Positions 27,954-36,741 are shown, counted from the stretch's first letter. The stretch is 64,000 nt of DNA from Alcanivorax sp. (GCF_019431375.1 NZ_CP080267.1:2483933-2547932), one strand, 5' to 3'. Notes: a model not told the origin generated them from the letters alone. Program-made: numbers and translations.

Positions 27954-30056
27954 TCAGTGCAAAGACGCCATAAAGCCGATGGGCTGGGATGGTTGCTGTT
28001 TGTAGCTGAGGCAATCGCGCAACATCGCCACCAGGCCGGCTGCGTCCGGCGGGTTTCGCAGAACACGGATGCGGCGGTAGATGGCGGCAAAGTCACCTGG
28101 GGTGAGCATCGCCATCCCTTCGAGCATGCTTCCAAGCACCTTTTCATCAGGCAGCGGGATCTGGTAGGCAGCGGCCAGATCCTTGAACAGCAACAACACG
28201 CCTTGCTGATCCAGACAGTCGAACCGCACCACAAAGTCGAAGCGACGCATGGCGGCCTCATCGACCCGATCCAGCAGGTTGGTGGTGGCCACGAACAGAC
28301 CCTGAAAATTTTCCAGCGAGGCGAGGAACTGGTTGACGTGGGATACCTCCCAGCCGTGTTGAGCTCCCTGTCGGCTACCCATGAAGCTGTCGGCTTCGTC
28401 GATCAGCAATACCGCCCCTTCCCGCTCGGCCTGCGCAAAGGCTCGGGCGATGTGCTTTTCCGTTTCTCCTACATACTTGTCCACCAGGTCGGAGGCCTGG
28501 CGGATCATCAGCGGGCGCTGGATGCGATCCGCCAGCTCTTTGGCCCAGGCGGTCTTGCCAGTACCGGGCGCGCCATGCAGGCAGAAGCGCACCGGCACCT
28601 CCGGGTTGACCTGATCGATCAGGGTCGCCACATCTTCCGAGGCACGCAGGCACTCACCACGCCATGGCAGGCCCTGGTGAGTTTGCACCTTAAGACGCTC
28701 TGACACGCCCATGGCCTCGAAGCGGGCATTGAGGTTGTGAGTGACCAGCTTTTCCGTATCGTTCTTGCCATCAGTTGCCAGGCTGACGAACTGCAAGCTG
28801 CCATGCAGAATGGCCGGTGACAGGCTTTCCAGCTTGATAGCCTGACTGAGAAACGCCTCGGACACCGGCTCCCCTGCCATGGCTTCCCGCACCAGTCGCT
28901 CGCGCTGGGATGGTCCCGGGCTGTCCATGTGAACCACATGGGTAAAACGACGCAGGAAAGCCGGATCCATGTCCACCCGGTTGGAGATCCAGATGGTCGG
29001 ACGCGGATTGTTTTCCAGCACCCGGGTCATGCTGGATTTTTCCGTCTGCCGGCGTGATGGCATAAAGAAGAACGACTGGCTATCACAGAGGCAGTCTTCT
29101 GCTTCATCGAATACCACCAGGGTTTTGGGATCATGGGCGATGGCACGCTGACAGCCACTGTAGCGGCCCATTCTTCCCCGCACACTCAGCGCATCGCCGT
29201 CGCGATCATCCTCCGGGACAAAGGCAAGGTTCAGGCCCAGCGAATGGCCAATCACCTTGGCCAGCTCGCTCTTGCCGGTGCCCGGAGGGCCATAGAACAA
29301 CACATTGATGCCCTTCAATGAATCCTGAATAGCACGTGTCAGCAGGCGGGACAGCATGGCGATTTCATCCTGCAGCTCCACGTAATCATCCAGGTTGAGG
29401 CTGGACGCTTCTGACTCACGGTAGAACAGGCTCACCAGGTTCGCGTCAGTGGCATCTGGCACCTGCAGGCTTTCATTGAGCTCATCTTCCACATCCATCA
29501 TGCAGGTGAGATCCTTGCCGCGAAAACCGGAGGTCAGGTCGATGGTGAGCAAGCGCGTTGTGCGCAGGACACCTGCAGGCTTCAAGGCACCCTGCACTTC
29601 CTGCTCAGGGACATCGATGATCCTCGCCAGCAAACCAGACAACTGCCGCATGGAGCAGCCCTTTACCAGACTACCGGCCTGATTGAGCAGCTCGCTGGAA
29701 TCCATATAGCAGGCGAAAACCAGCAACCGCAGCTCCGCCTCGGTTAATGACAAACGGGCGCCAAGGGTTACCACGTTGCGATACAGATCATCTGCGGCCA
29801 GCAGGTCATCGATTCCATGCTCCCCGATGATCCTTGCCAGGGCCTGGGGCGGCCGGCGCAGCCGAGCCTCACGGGAGGGCAGAAACCCCAGTAGCTCGAG
29901 AATTTCATCATTCTCGAACCGCTTTTCATGGCGACACCAGCCGGCCCGCCATGCGGATGAGAAGGAAAGCACCCGCGCAATCCAGTGACGAATCAGCGCG
30001 CTGTTATTCATGGCGCCGGTTGCCAGTACAGAAGTGTTATCCAGTTTGAAGTGCAT
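27954..30056 (-). CDS. Double AAA+ ATPase (CDC48-like tandem modules)
   Basis: A 700-residue protein with two AAA+ modules. The first has GPPGTGKS at 256-263 and VVFDEAED at 314-321. The second has GAPGTGKT at 495-502 and VLLIDEAD at 549-556, with a pore-loop-like KYVGET at 527-532. Residues 1-240 form an N-terminal helical domain I cannot name. Tandem AAA+ proteins usually unfold or remodel other proteins as hexamers. The start at 30056 has GGGGAGAAAGGG directly upstream. The PP2C and two small proteins follow. A divergent plus-strand gene starts 82 bp away with two inverted repeats between them. Role in the island is inferred. Confidence 0.85.
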   Translation of the reverse strand: MHFKLDNTSVLATGAMNNSALIRHWIARVLSFSSAWRAGWCRHEKRFENDEILELLGFLPSREARLRRPPQALARIIGEHGIDDLLAADDLYRNVVTLGARLSLTEAELRLLVFACYMDSSELLNQAGSLVKGCSMRQLSGLLARIIDVPEQEVQGALKPAGVLRTTRLLTIDLTSGFRGKDLTCMMDVEDELNESLQVPDATDANLVSLFYRESEASSLNLDDYVELQDEIAMLSRLLTRAIQDSLKGINVLFYGPPGTGKSELAKVIGHSLGLNLAFVPEDDRDGDALSVRGRMGRYSGCQRAIAHDPKTLVVFDEAEDCLCDSQSFFFMPSRRQTEKSSMTRVLENNPRPTIWISNRVDMDPAFLRRFTHVVHMDSPGPSQRERLVREAMAGEPVSEAFLSQAIKLESLSPAILHGSLQFVSLATDGKNDTEKLVTHNLNARFEAMGVSERLKVQTHQGLPWRGECLRASEDVATLIDQVNPEVPVRFCLHGAPGTGKTAWAKELADRIQRPLMIRQASDLVDKYVGETEKHIARAFAQAEREGAVLLIDEADSFMGSRQGAQHGWEVSHVNQFLASLENFQGLFVATTNLLDRVDEAAMRRFDFVVRFDCLDQQGVLLLFKDLAAAYQIPLPDEKVLGSMLEGMAMLTPGDFAAIYRRIRVLRNPPDAAGLVAMLRDCLSYKQQPSQPIGFMASLH

Positions 30057-30067
30057 CCCTTTCTCCC

Positions 30068-30125
30068 CACATCACCAAATCTTGATGTGACTATTATGGA
30101 ATGCCTTAGCGACAAATTTTGTCGC
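30068..30125. promoter_or_regulatory. Two inverted repeats between divergent genes
   Basis: The gap between the AAA gene (minus, starting 30,056) and the plus-strand gene at 30,139 holds CACATCA and TGATGTG spaced by 8 bp (30,068-30,089). It also holds a perfect palindrome with arms GCGACAAA and TTTGTCGC around one T (30,109-30,125). Both sites lie where operators for divergent promoters should be. The first shares the TGATGT core of the repeat upstream of the HEPN gene. Confidence 0.55.
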
Positions 30126-30138
30126 ACAAAGGACCACA

Positions 30139-30768
30139 ATGAAGACATCTGGAAATATCAGGGGCGAGAAAGTGGCAAACGAACAGGCAATACGGGCACT
30201 TCAACGAGGCAAGATTCTCATCACCGGGATATGCGACAGCGCTATCAAGGCGGCCATAGCCTTTGAACAGGCTTACGACGGACACGCACCGCCATGGAAT
30301 GACGACTATTGTCCTTTTGACTTCTGTGTGGACATGGACGAATTAAAGGAAAAAGTGCTCCTCCACAGTGATCGCTTTATCGAGCTTTCCCGCTGGATTA
30401 AGGCTCACGACTTCAACCCGCTGGATGAGATTGCGGCCATCAGGCATGAAGAAGCAGGCCTTTCCGAACATGAGCAAAGCAGCCCTCTCTACCTGCTTGC
30501 CATTGAGTCCAGAAACCCTTGGGTGATTGTGGATGACGCCAGCCCCGAAATTGATGAGAACCTGCAGCCTTGTACACTGCAGTTTCTCGGAAGGCTGATA
30601 TTTCAGTGGAACGAAGCATCTAGCGGCCGACATAAAGATCCTGAAGAGGTTCTCCCAACCCTGCAGCGAGACATTGACGAATTGGTTACCCTGCCTGATT
30701 ACCCGTTCTTGATACTACCGCTTTCGCTAAAACCACTTTCAAGCAAGGGGAAAGTGATGCAGCCATAA
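30139..30768 (+). CDS. Hypothetical protein
   Basis: I do not recognise this 209-residue acidic protein. It is soluble, with a stretch DDYCPFDFCVDMDELKEKV in the first third and no metal-binding or nucleotide-binding motif I can name. The ATG at 30139 lacks a strong ribosome site; a GTG at about 30,172 preceded by GGGGCGAG is a good alternative and would remove 11 residues. It is transcribed away from the AAA ATPase gene and stops just before the convergent WYL regulator gene, so it is a single-gene unit. Nothing points to a function. Confidence 0.55.
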   Translation: MKTSGNIRGEKVANEQAIRALQRGKILITGICDSAIKAAIAFEQAYDGHAPPWNDDYCPFDFCVDMDELKEKVLLHSDRFIELSRWIKAHDFNPLDEIAAIRHEEAGLSEHEQSSPLYLLAIESRNPWVIVDDASPEIDENLQPCTLQFLGRLIFQWNEASSGRHKDPEEVLPTLQRDIDELVTLPDYPFLILPLSLKPLSSKGKVMQP

Positions 30769-30788
30769 CATCCTCAAGTCACTTCCCA

Positions 30789-31799
30789 TTAGCTTTCATA
30801 TCGTCCCAACCCGTTTTGGAGCTCCTTTATCATCTCCCCTCTTAGTTTTAACGGTTTGACGACCTCCACATTCGCACCCAGCCCCAATATCCACCATTTC
30901 AGCTCTTCCGTGTTCTGCACCTCCACACGCAACTCGGTTACACCTGGCTCAACCTCCTTCAAGGTCTGGGTATCGTTGACCGGGGTTTCGTAGAGATGAT
31001 CTGCTGCACGCCCATACAGTCGCATCACCAGATTGATGGCGTTTCCGTAGGGAAGATTCATGTTGCCGTCTTTGAGGTAGGTCTCCAGATCAAAGTCGGA
31101 GGCTCGCTCCACTTCATCATCCAGCACACTCACCTTGCTCAGGCGATGCAGGGCAAGATGGCGGTAGTCCTCGTAGTTCCAGAAACGCACGATTAGATAG
31201 CGCACCGCGCCACGATCTACCAGCGCGTAGGGGTGCACGCGGCTGGGTTCTGATTTCCCCTTGTACCAGATGTCCATCTGCCGGTTGAGATACAGGGCAT
31301 CGTAAACCTGGTCGGCAATACCGGTGGGCACTCTGGCCGGCTGGAGATGAAAGCCACGAGGGACATAGGCGACCTTGTCAGACCAGTAGCGCTTGCCCAT
31401 GGGGCGGTGCCGTTCAAACCAGCGCCGGGCTTCGTTGAAGATCGGATCCAGCTTTGCCAGCACATCCCTGGCCATGAGAGGCATCAGGTAGCGGTGTACC
31501 AGATCCCAGGTGGCGGCCATCTGGGCGTCCATACCGGGAATGGAAAGGTTCTGCTTATGAGCCACCGACCAGCCATAGGGGGTGGACTGGTCATCACAGT
31601 GGATTAGCGCGCCAAAGGTATCGGATTCCGACAATTCCTTGAGGTAGCGTTCTATAGAGCGACGCGAGATGTCATGCCCCTCACTGGTCAATCGCTGGTG
31701 GAGCTCATGACTGGTGGTTTTTTGTGGTGACCGCGGCAATGCCTGCAACAACGCAATGATGCGATAGGTCTTGTTATCAATACTGGCGCCTGCTGCCAT
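30789..31799 (-). CDS. WYL-domain transcriptional regulator (HTH_11-type)
   Basis: A 336-residue regulator. The N-terminal winged helix (about residues 1-70) has SRRSIERYLKELSES, typical of DeoR/HTH_11-type WYL proteins. The central WYL domain has YALVDRGAVRYLIVRFWNYEDYRHLALHRL. A WCX-like C-terminal domain contains EVQNTEELKWWILGLGANVEVV. WYL proteins sense nucleic acid or small ligands and often control defence islands. The start ATG at 31799 has AGGGAGG 6 nt upstream. An inverted repeat 14 bp upstream of the start (31,814-31,834) fits autoregulation. It faces a hypothetical gene tail to tail and is separate from the second WYL gene at 36,742. Confidence 0.88.
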   Translation of the reverse strand: MAAGASIDNKTYRIIALLQALPRSPQKTTSHELHQRLTSEGHDISRRSIERYLKELSESDTFGALIHCDDQSTPYGWSVAHKQNLSIPGMDAQMAATWDLVHRYLMPLMARDVLAKLDPIFNEARRWFERHRPMGKRYWSDKVAYVPRGFHLQPARVPTGIADQVYDALYLNRQMDIWYKGKSEPSRVHPYALVDRGAVRYLIVRFWNYEDYRHLALHRLSKVSVLDDEVERASDFDLETYLKDGNMNLPYGNAINLVMRLYGRAADHLYETPVNDTQTLKEVEPGVTELRVEVQNTEELKWWILGLGANVEVVKPLKLRGEMIKELQNGLGRYES

Positions 31800-31813
31800 C
31801 CCATCCTCCCTGA

Positions 31814-31834
31814 CTGTGATTTTTATTATCACAG
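31814..31834. promoter_or_regulatory. Inverted repeat upstream of the first WYL gene
   Basis: CTGTGAT and ATCACAG are 7-bp perfect arms with a 7-bp spacer, placed 14 bp upstream of the start codon and just before the AGGGAGG ribosome site. This is the expected position for an autoregulatory operator of the WYL dimer. A similar CTGTGATCACTG occurs at 26,580-26,591 in front of the zinc-ribbon gene. Confidence 0.6.
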
Positions 31835-31925
31835 CCATTACGACAGAAACTGACGCTCCCATCAAGATACTGCATATACCCGGCAGGAACCCGGGGTATC
31901 AGATCAATAATCAGGAGCAAAGATA

Positions 31926-32648
31926 ATGGGGAACAAGTTTTTCCGGATTGTGGGGGTAGCCAGCTACATTCTGGCTGCGCTGGCGTTGGCTATTGCCATC
32001 TTCGCTACCATTGCCAGTGGCAGCGCCTGGCTGACCGGGGTCGATGAAGATATCACCAAGCCAGAGATTGGCATGGAAGACTACCGGGAATCCGTCAGCC
32101 CCGAGGTTGATGACGGGGACAGCCTCAGTCTCGACGAGACTGAAACAGTGGATTGGGAAGCCAGGAAGGCTGCCATTCAGGAACGGATCAATAATCTTAC
32201 GGTGCTGGTCAACAAGTACGCCCGCCTTACCAGCCAGGGAAGCGCCGACAAGGACAGGCTCCGGGACTGGTTAATCAATCAGACGGACGACCTTTCTCAT
32301 GAAGATCTACTGACGTTTCTGGACAGCCTGAACCGCAATGTCGAGAACGACCTGGTCAAGCCGGCCGAAAATGAAGACAGCGAGCTACTGGTGACCAATG
32401 TGCCCGGCCTGGAGGATATCGACAGCACCCACATCAAGTGGGACAGCTATCTGGGATGGTTCACCCATGAATATATGGCGCGATATCAGAAGGAGTTGTC
32501 TCGCATCCAACAGGAAAAGATGGATCAGGCGCAGGCCAAGGCAGGATCACTGGCCACCCTGATCATTGCCGGCTGCGCCTTTGCGGTGTTTGTCTTCGCG
32601 ACAGTCATTCTGTTGTTGGTGAGAATTGAGAGTAATACGCGGGATTGA
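31926..32648 (+). CDS. Two-TM membrane protein with coiled central domain
   Basis: A 240-residue protein of unknown family. Residues about 5-35 form one hydrophobic helix (VASYILAALALAIAIFATIA) and residues about 205-233 form another. Between them lies a roughly 170-residue acidic, helical, soluble domain. With both ends anchored the central domain lies on one side of the membrane. The start ATG at 31926 follows GGAGC. It is divergent from the WYL regulator gene and may share its operator region. A hairpin (32,656-32,679) follows the stop. Function unknown; membrane-anchored partners are common in abortive systems. Confidence 0.65.
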   Translation: MGNKFFRIVGVASYILAALALAIAIFATIASGSAWLTGVDEDITKPEIGMEDYRESVSPEVDDGDSLSLDETETVDWEARKAAIQERINNLTVLVNKYARLTSQGSADKDRLRDWLINQTDDLSHEDLLTFLDSLNRNVENDLVKPAENEDSELLVTNVPGLEDIDSTHIKWDSYLGWFTHEYMARYQKELSRIQQEKMDQAQAKAGSLATLIIAGCAFAVFVFATVILLLVRIESNTRD

Positions 32649-32655
32649 TCTACCT

Positions 32656-32679
32656 GCCCCTCTTCGCAAGGAGAGGGGC
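32656..32679. terminator. Hairpin after the two-TM protein gene
   Basis: GCCCCTCT and AGAGGGGC form an 8-bp stem with an 8-nt loop, 8 nt after the stop. A TTTTT run begins 9 nt after the stem, further than usual, so termination may be weak. Confidence 0.45.
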
Positions 32680-32715
32680 AACCTACCTTTTTCTGCAAGG
32701 CCAGGGGCGCAGAGC

Positions 32716-33321
32716 ATGATCTACAACATTCTTACCGGCGAATACCACCTTCCAGTAACAAGGTCGCAGCACTGCCTCTCTCCCTGCATGCAAAGCCTGA
32801 CGTTTCATGGCGAACAGCCGCTGCGATTCCTGTACGCCAGCGGCAAAGGAAACTCCGTTGCAGAATCCTTTCATCGTCACCATAACCAGCTGGACATCCT
32901 TCTTCGCACCAGTGCATCTACTCAGATTGACCAGTCCATCAGAAACATGGTGGCCATGACGAAGGAGATACCATCTTCCGGTTTCAATTTTTTTGACGTT
33001 CAAGAACAGATTTCAAAAGCCGGGCATGGTGTCTCGGTATTTGGCAGCGGCGAAACCAGCACCATGGCAACCCTGGCGGCTATTGCGTCTTTGCGTGAGA
33101 TCAAAGCCTCCGCCATGGTCAACCCGGATTTGATCATCGTGATTGGCCGAAGCCAAGGCTCAGACGAACGATCCCTCGGCCCTATTCCAGACATACTTGA
33201 GTGGGAGCGGGTTTCCTACAACCAATGCTATCTTGCCGGTCATATTCAGGACCAAAACCTCCAGAGGGTAGAGGTCAACCTGATCGCCATCTGGTTTTAT
33301 CCTGTCGTGACACTTGATTAA
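32716..33321 (+). CDS. Hypothetical protein
   Basis: I do not recognise this 201-residue protein. The second half reads like an alternating alpha/beta fold, with strands such as GVSVFGSGETSTMATLAAIAS and PDLIIVIGRSQG. The FGSGETST stretch is Gly/Ser-rich and could bind phosphate, but it is not a clear P-loop. The ATG at 32716 follows GGGGCGCAG. It lies downstream of the two-TM protein gene in the same direction with a 67-bp gap, so they may be co-transcribed when the hairpin is read through. Function unknown. Confidence 0.55.
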   Translation: MIYNILTGEYHLPVTRSQHCLSPCMQSLTFHGEQPLRFLYASGKGNSVAESFHRHHNQLDILLRTSASTQIDQSIRNMVAMTKEIPSSGFNFFDVQEQISKAGHGVSVFGSGETSTMATLAAIASLREIKASAMVNPDLIIVIGRSQGSDERSLGPIPDILEWERVSYNQCYLAGHIQDQNLQRVEVNLIAIWFYPVVTLD

Positions 33322-33342
33322 CGACGACACATGGGGCCGAGA

Positions 33343-34257
33343 CTAGCCCATCATCCGGATTGGATCGCGATGCTCTATCTCCAGCTTTTCGCCTGTCCAA
33401 ACCGCATCAGATGAGACTCTTCGCCAGCCATCACCCTGATTCCAACGCTTCAGCACTATCTCTTCGATGATGTCAGCAACATAAACTCGGTCGCCCGGCC
33501 GTATATCAGGCGGGATCATGTAAGCAGCCAAAGGCGAGGGATGACGATCATCATCGTGGCGAACAATGATAGATGCAATGCCATTCTCGGTTCCCTCCAG
33601 GGGCCCCACCATTGACCGAAAATCACCTGAGTAAAGAATGGTGTTATCTTCTGGCCGAAAGCTAACCCAGAGTTTCTTTCCAAGTCCACTCTTGTAATCT
33701 GCCGCCACAAACAGGGGCCGATAACCGCGCCTGACACCCTCTTCAATGGCTGCCAGGGAGCGTGCCGTCTGAATAATAGGGAGCCCTTGCCGGGTTATTC
33801 CCTCATAACCACACTCCCTGCCATCTTCTGAGGCTACAGACTGATGGATGGTGAGCTCGGGATGCTCACTGCTGAGGTGCAGGCACATCTCTGGATTCAC
33901 CTCCACCAACGCTATAATCTGTTCTTCACTGAAACGGTTAGCATTCACCACACACTTCCGGCACGAACCACAGTATTTCTTCAGATAATCCGCCGACCTG
34001 CCACGCATTCTTTCCTTCCACTCAAGCCAGGCTTCGCGCTCGCTCTCCTCCGGCTCTTGCTCCGCTTGAGCGGCCAGAAAAAAGCGGATATCTTGCTCGC
34101 TTTTCTGCTCCAACTTGCCATCCACCCTCAGAGGCTCATCCCATTTTTCGGGAAGAGGCATGAGTTCGCCCCACTTCTTTTCCAGTGGGCAACTGATGAC
34201 CTTGATCAGATCACCAGCATTGGTTTCCAGGCGTTGTGTTGATGGGTCGTATTGCAT
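33343..34257 (-). CDS. Hypothetical protein with CxxCxxC motif
   Basis: I do not recognise this 304-residue protein. Near residue 94 it has CGSCRKCVV, a possible metal-binding cluster, with further cysteines nearby. The C-terminal third reads as beta strands (for example RPLFVAADYKSGLGKKLWVSF). No signal peptide or membrane segment is visible. It starts 46 bp after the calcineurin-like phosphatase gene with a REP-like unit in the gap. It is the last gene of the five-gene run that begins at 36,566. Function unknown. Confidence 0.55.
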   Translation of the reverse strand: MQYDPSTQRLETNAGDLIKVISCPLEKKWGELMPLPEKWDEPLRVDGKLEQKSEQDIRFFLAAQAEQEPEESEREAWLEWKERMRGRSADYLKKYCGSCRKCVVNANRFSEEQIIALVEVNPEMCLHLSSEHPELTIHQSVASEDGRECGYEGITRQGLPIIQTARSLAAIEEGVRRGYRPLFVAADYKSGLGKKLWVSFRPEDNTILYSGDFRSMVGPLEGTENGIASIIVRHDDDRHPSPLAAYMIPPDIRPGDRVYVADIIEEIVLKRWNQGDGWRRVSSDAVWTGEKLEIEHRDPIRMMG

Positions 34258-34274
34258 GATTCCTTCCTTGAGAA

Positions 34275-34300
34275 GACCGCGCCGCCAGCGACGCTCCTAC
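34275..34300 (-). repeat. REP-like unit
   Basis: On the minus strand the sequence begins GTAGGAGCGTCGC, with the same GTAGGAGC head as the pair at 25,656-25,744. It lies between two co-directional genes. Confidence 0.45.
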
Positions 34301-34302
34301 CG

Positions 34303-35238
34303 TCAAATCTGCGGTGAACGCTCTACCCAGATATAACCTTTCTTGCTCAGCGGCTCGCCTTCCCAGCGATACGCTGCCAGCTTGCCCTTGTTTGCACTGA
34401 CAACGCTATAGTCCAGACAGGCAATATTGTCAGCCAAAGGTGCTGGCCCACCTGTTAGCCAATAATGGCCGACAAACACCGGCTTCTCGTTGTCATAGCC
34501 CGGCAGGATGCCGCTTGGCACCGGTTCATGAGGAATTCGCTCTATGACGTCCGCTGGCACCATGGCCAGGTCCCGGTAAGTGTGGGTGTGCTGCAGCCAC
34601 CAGCGTGTGCGGATGTCTTTGCGAGGATGGCCATCCTTGTCATGGAAACCATTTCCTTCCGGTAATGGAATCTCGAGTCCTTTCAACAAGGTTTCAACGG
34701 CGCTGTAGACCCGATGATCTTTCCTGCTGGCCGGACACCATGCCTCTTCCTTCAGACTGTTATCCCTGCCCAGCCACGGCTTCAGTTCTTCAATGTATTT
34801 AGGATGCCAACAGGCATGCACCGCACGCAGCTCTGGCAGATCCAGGTAGACGGGCAGCGTCTTGAACCAGGCGACAATGTCGTCGTGCAGCTCCGAGCCT
34901 TCGCCGACCTGCTCCAGAAATTCACGGTGCTGGTGACGATTCTTGGCATTGTGTGGCCGCAGGAACTCACCGGGCTGATGCGGATCTGGCGTAGCCCAGG
35001 CCACCGCATTGAATTCGTGGTTCCCCATGATGGCGAGGGCATGCCCCGCCTGCTCCATGGCGCGCACAATGCTGACCACTTCTACCTGTTGAGGCCCGCG
35101 ATCAATGTAATCGCCGAGAAACAGCGCCTTGCGCTCTGGATGCTGCCAGACACCGTCGATTTCGCTGTAGCCCAGCCGGGCCAGCAACTGCTTCAGTGGC
35201 TCAGCAAAACCATGAATGTCACCGATAATGTCGTACAT
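34303..35238 (-). CDS. Calcineurin-like metallophosphatase (PrpE/ApaH-like)
   Basis: A 311-residue phosphoesterase with GDIHG (about residues 6-10), GDYIDRG (about 42-48) and GNHE (about 69-72). These are the PPP-type metal and phosphate ligands, close in layout to PrpE/ApaH phosphatases that hydrolyse phosphoproteins or dinucleoside polyphosphates. The ATG at 35238 gives MYDIIGDIHG; an upstream GTG or ATG at 35256 is possible. It sits within the minus-strand run controlled by operator copy B. Together with the PP2C gene, it gives region 3 two protein-phosphatase-like enzymes. Confidence 0.82.
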   Translation of the reverse strand: MYDIIGDIHGFAEPLKQLLARLGYSEIDGVWQHPERKALFLGDYIDRGPQQVEVVSIVRAMEQAGHALAIMGNHEFNAVAWATPDPHQPGEFLRPHNAKNRHQHREFLEQVGEGSELHDDIVAWFKTLPVYLDLPELRAVHACWHPKYIEELKPWLGRDNSLKEEAWCPASRKDHRVYSAVETLLKGLEIPLPEGNGFHDKDGHPRKDIRTRWWLQHTHTYRDLAMVPADVIERIPHEPVPSGILPGYDNEKPVFVGHYWLTGGPAPLADNIACLDYSVVSANKGKLAAYRWEGEPLSKKGYIWVERSPQI

Positions 35239-35268
35239 GTGTTCCCCTTCTCTCACGGTCTTCTTTCA

Positions 35269-35877
35269 TTAACGGAGCGAGCAACTGCTTAGACTGGGAA
35301 CGGGCCCCTCCCGCTCGCCGATGATGTCTCCGTTCACGTCCAGCAAAATTGCCTTGTCGATGCTATGGAAGAACCAGTATTGCTGAATCGCGCCCCACAT
35401 CTGCAACTCACCCCCAGTATCAGTCATATGCTTGCGGATACTCCTGCGGGCCTGCTCTATTTGCAGATGCATTGGCAAGCGCAAGAATTCAGCGTCAAAA
35501 TAAAGATGCCGAAATTGCTCCATGGCCGCCAGCGCGAATATGGGCTGGTTCTTTCTTGTAAATCCTGTATCCACCCACAGATAGGGCCTGAAAGCTGCAA
35601 TCATTTCTTGATGCGCTTTGATAGTGAGCCTGATCGCTGTGTCGACAATTTTCGCGTCCACCTCCATCACAGCGCAGAGTGAACGAAAAAATTCTTCATC
35701 GTTATAGTGGGCGTCATTAGCGCCATCAAGAAGCCCCCAGTCCCGGTCATTCAGCACCCGGTCCAGGCGGGCAAGATGGCCCTGATCGGGTTCGGAATAG
35801 CCCATCTTCTTGAGGATCTCCACACGCTTGCGTTTCGGCGCAGCGTGCAACAATCTACCCTTCAGTTTTGATACCAT
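35269..35877 (-). CDS. Hypothetical protein
   Basis: A 202-residue protein I cannot name. The N-terminus is basic (MVSKLKGRLLHAAPKRKRVE) and could contact nucleic acid; the rest is helical with several aromatic pairs (for example QYWFFHSIDKAILL). No signal or membrane segment. It begins 45 bp after the preceding small gene and ends 30 bp before the phosphatase start, in the same run. Function unknown. Confidence 0.55.
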   Translation of the reverse strand: MVSKLKGRLLHAAPKRKRVEILKKMGYSEPDQGHLARLDRVLNDRDWGLLDGANDAHYNDEEFFRSLCAVMEVDAKIVDTAIRLTIKAHQEMIAAFRPYLWVDTGFTRKNQPIFALAAMEQFRHLYFDAEFLRLPMHLQIEQARRSIRKHMTDTGGELQMWGAIQQYWFFHSIDKAILLDVNGDIIGEREGPVPSLSSCSLR

Positions 35878-35922
35878 GCCTCTTTCTCCTTCTTCGCTCC
35901 TTATCAGCGCCTTATTTACTCC

Positions 35923-36183
35923 TTATTGATTCCCTGACATCTCCTGGATCGCCTTCCTGGCGGGGGCTAAATCACACCCCTGAACCAACGCCTCACTGAA
36001 ATAATCCACCAGAACAGTCATCAGTGCGGCCAGCAGCGGCACCCCTTCGCCCAATAGAGCATCGAGCGATCTGGCTACGGCATCGTATTCATCTGTGCAA
36101 CCATTCTCTTTGCAGCAGGTACCCATGGGGTCAGTGTCATAAAGCGCCTGGGAATAGGCTTTCCAATGACTCATCTTGCTCAT
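35923..36183 (-). CDS. Small hypothetical protein
   Basis: An 86-residue acidic protein with one Cys-rich spot (GTCCKENGC, residues about 21-29) and a helical C-terminal part. It starts 11 bp after the first gene of the run and likely belongs to the same transcript. No family recognised; the CCxxxxC spot could bind metal. Confidence 0.5.
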   Translation of the reverse strand: MSKMSHWKAYSQALYDTDPMGTCCKENGCTDEYDAVARSLDALLGEGVPLLAALMTVLVDYFSEALVQGCDLAPARKAIQEMSGNQ

Positions 36184-36194
36184 AATGATCCAGC

Positions 36195-36566
36195 TCAGTT
36201 CATCCTGTGGAAATAGAAGGTCCCGTCCAGCTCTGTCAGCTGATAGGGAAACCGGCTTGTCAGCAATCTTGCTACCCGGCAGTACAGTTTCCTGCGACGC
36301 TCAGTGAGTGCCGCAATGGTGAAATATGGCGGACGTTCGTTACCGATCCAGCTCAACAGGTAACGCCAGGACTGGCGTAATGCGGTGACCGGCATTCTTG
36401 CCACACCAATGTCATCGGTCACTGCTGGCACATAATCCCTATCGAAGGGGTCGGTTTCTGGCTGGAATGTGGGTGATGCCCCGCCGATGATGGCCAACGT
36501 CACGTCATTCGTGCGGGAGATCTGGAATTCGTAGACCAGATTGTCCACGGTGTAGGTCTGTCGCAT
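36195..36566 (-). CDS. Hypothetical protein, first gene of the copy-B operon
   Basis: A 123-residue protein of unknown family, likely alpha/beta (MRQTYTVDNLVYEFQISRTN as the opening). I chose the ATG at 36566 because AGGAGG lies 6 nt upstream, one of the strongest ribosome sites in the region. The frame is open further upstream to 36752, but that extension crosses the shared operator block and would overlap the WYL start. The 5' leader from the predicted start site near 36,665 is about 100 nt long. It heads a five-gene minus-strand run that includes the calcineurin-like phosphatase. Confidence 0.6.
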   Translation of the reverse strand: MRQTYTVDNLVYEFQISRTNDVTLAIIGGASPTFQPETDPFDRDYVPAVTDDIGVARMPVTALRQSWRYLLSWIGNERPPYFTIAALTERRRKLYCRVARLLTSRFPYQLTELDGTFYFHRMN

Positions 36567-36671
36567 GATTTCCTCCTGAAATCTGCAGGCATTACCAGAA
36601 CAGGCAATGCGGAAGGTAGCCTCCTTGCTACTAATCACTTTTTCCTTGTGACACACCAAGGATATGTATTT

Positions 36672-36726
36672 AATATAATCGTGTCGATACTGATTACATG
36701 AACACGTCGCCTTTTGGCGCATATCG
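36672..36726. promoter_or_regulatory. Copy B of the shared 40-bp promoter/operator block
   Basis: Positions 36,687-36,726 repeat the block found at 26,616 and 42,067, with ATACTG, TACAT and GTCG/ATCG half-sites in register. On the minus strand TATATT (36,672-36,677) is a good -10 box at the same offset. The block ends 15 bp before the WYL regulator start at 36,742, so the regulator could control both its own gene and the divergent operon. Confidence 0.7.
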
Positions 36727-36741
36727 TTTTTTGGATCATAT

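Noticed and set aside
27663..28703. 346-residue plus-strand frame across the PP2C and AAA genes
   Set aside because: It spans two well-supported minus-strand genes and the hairpin between them; no coherent protein family.
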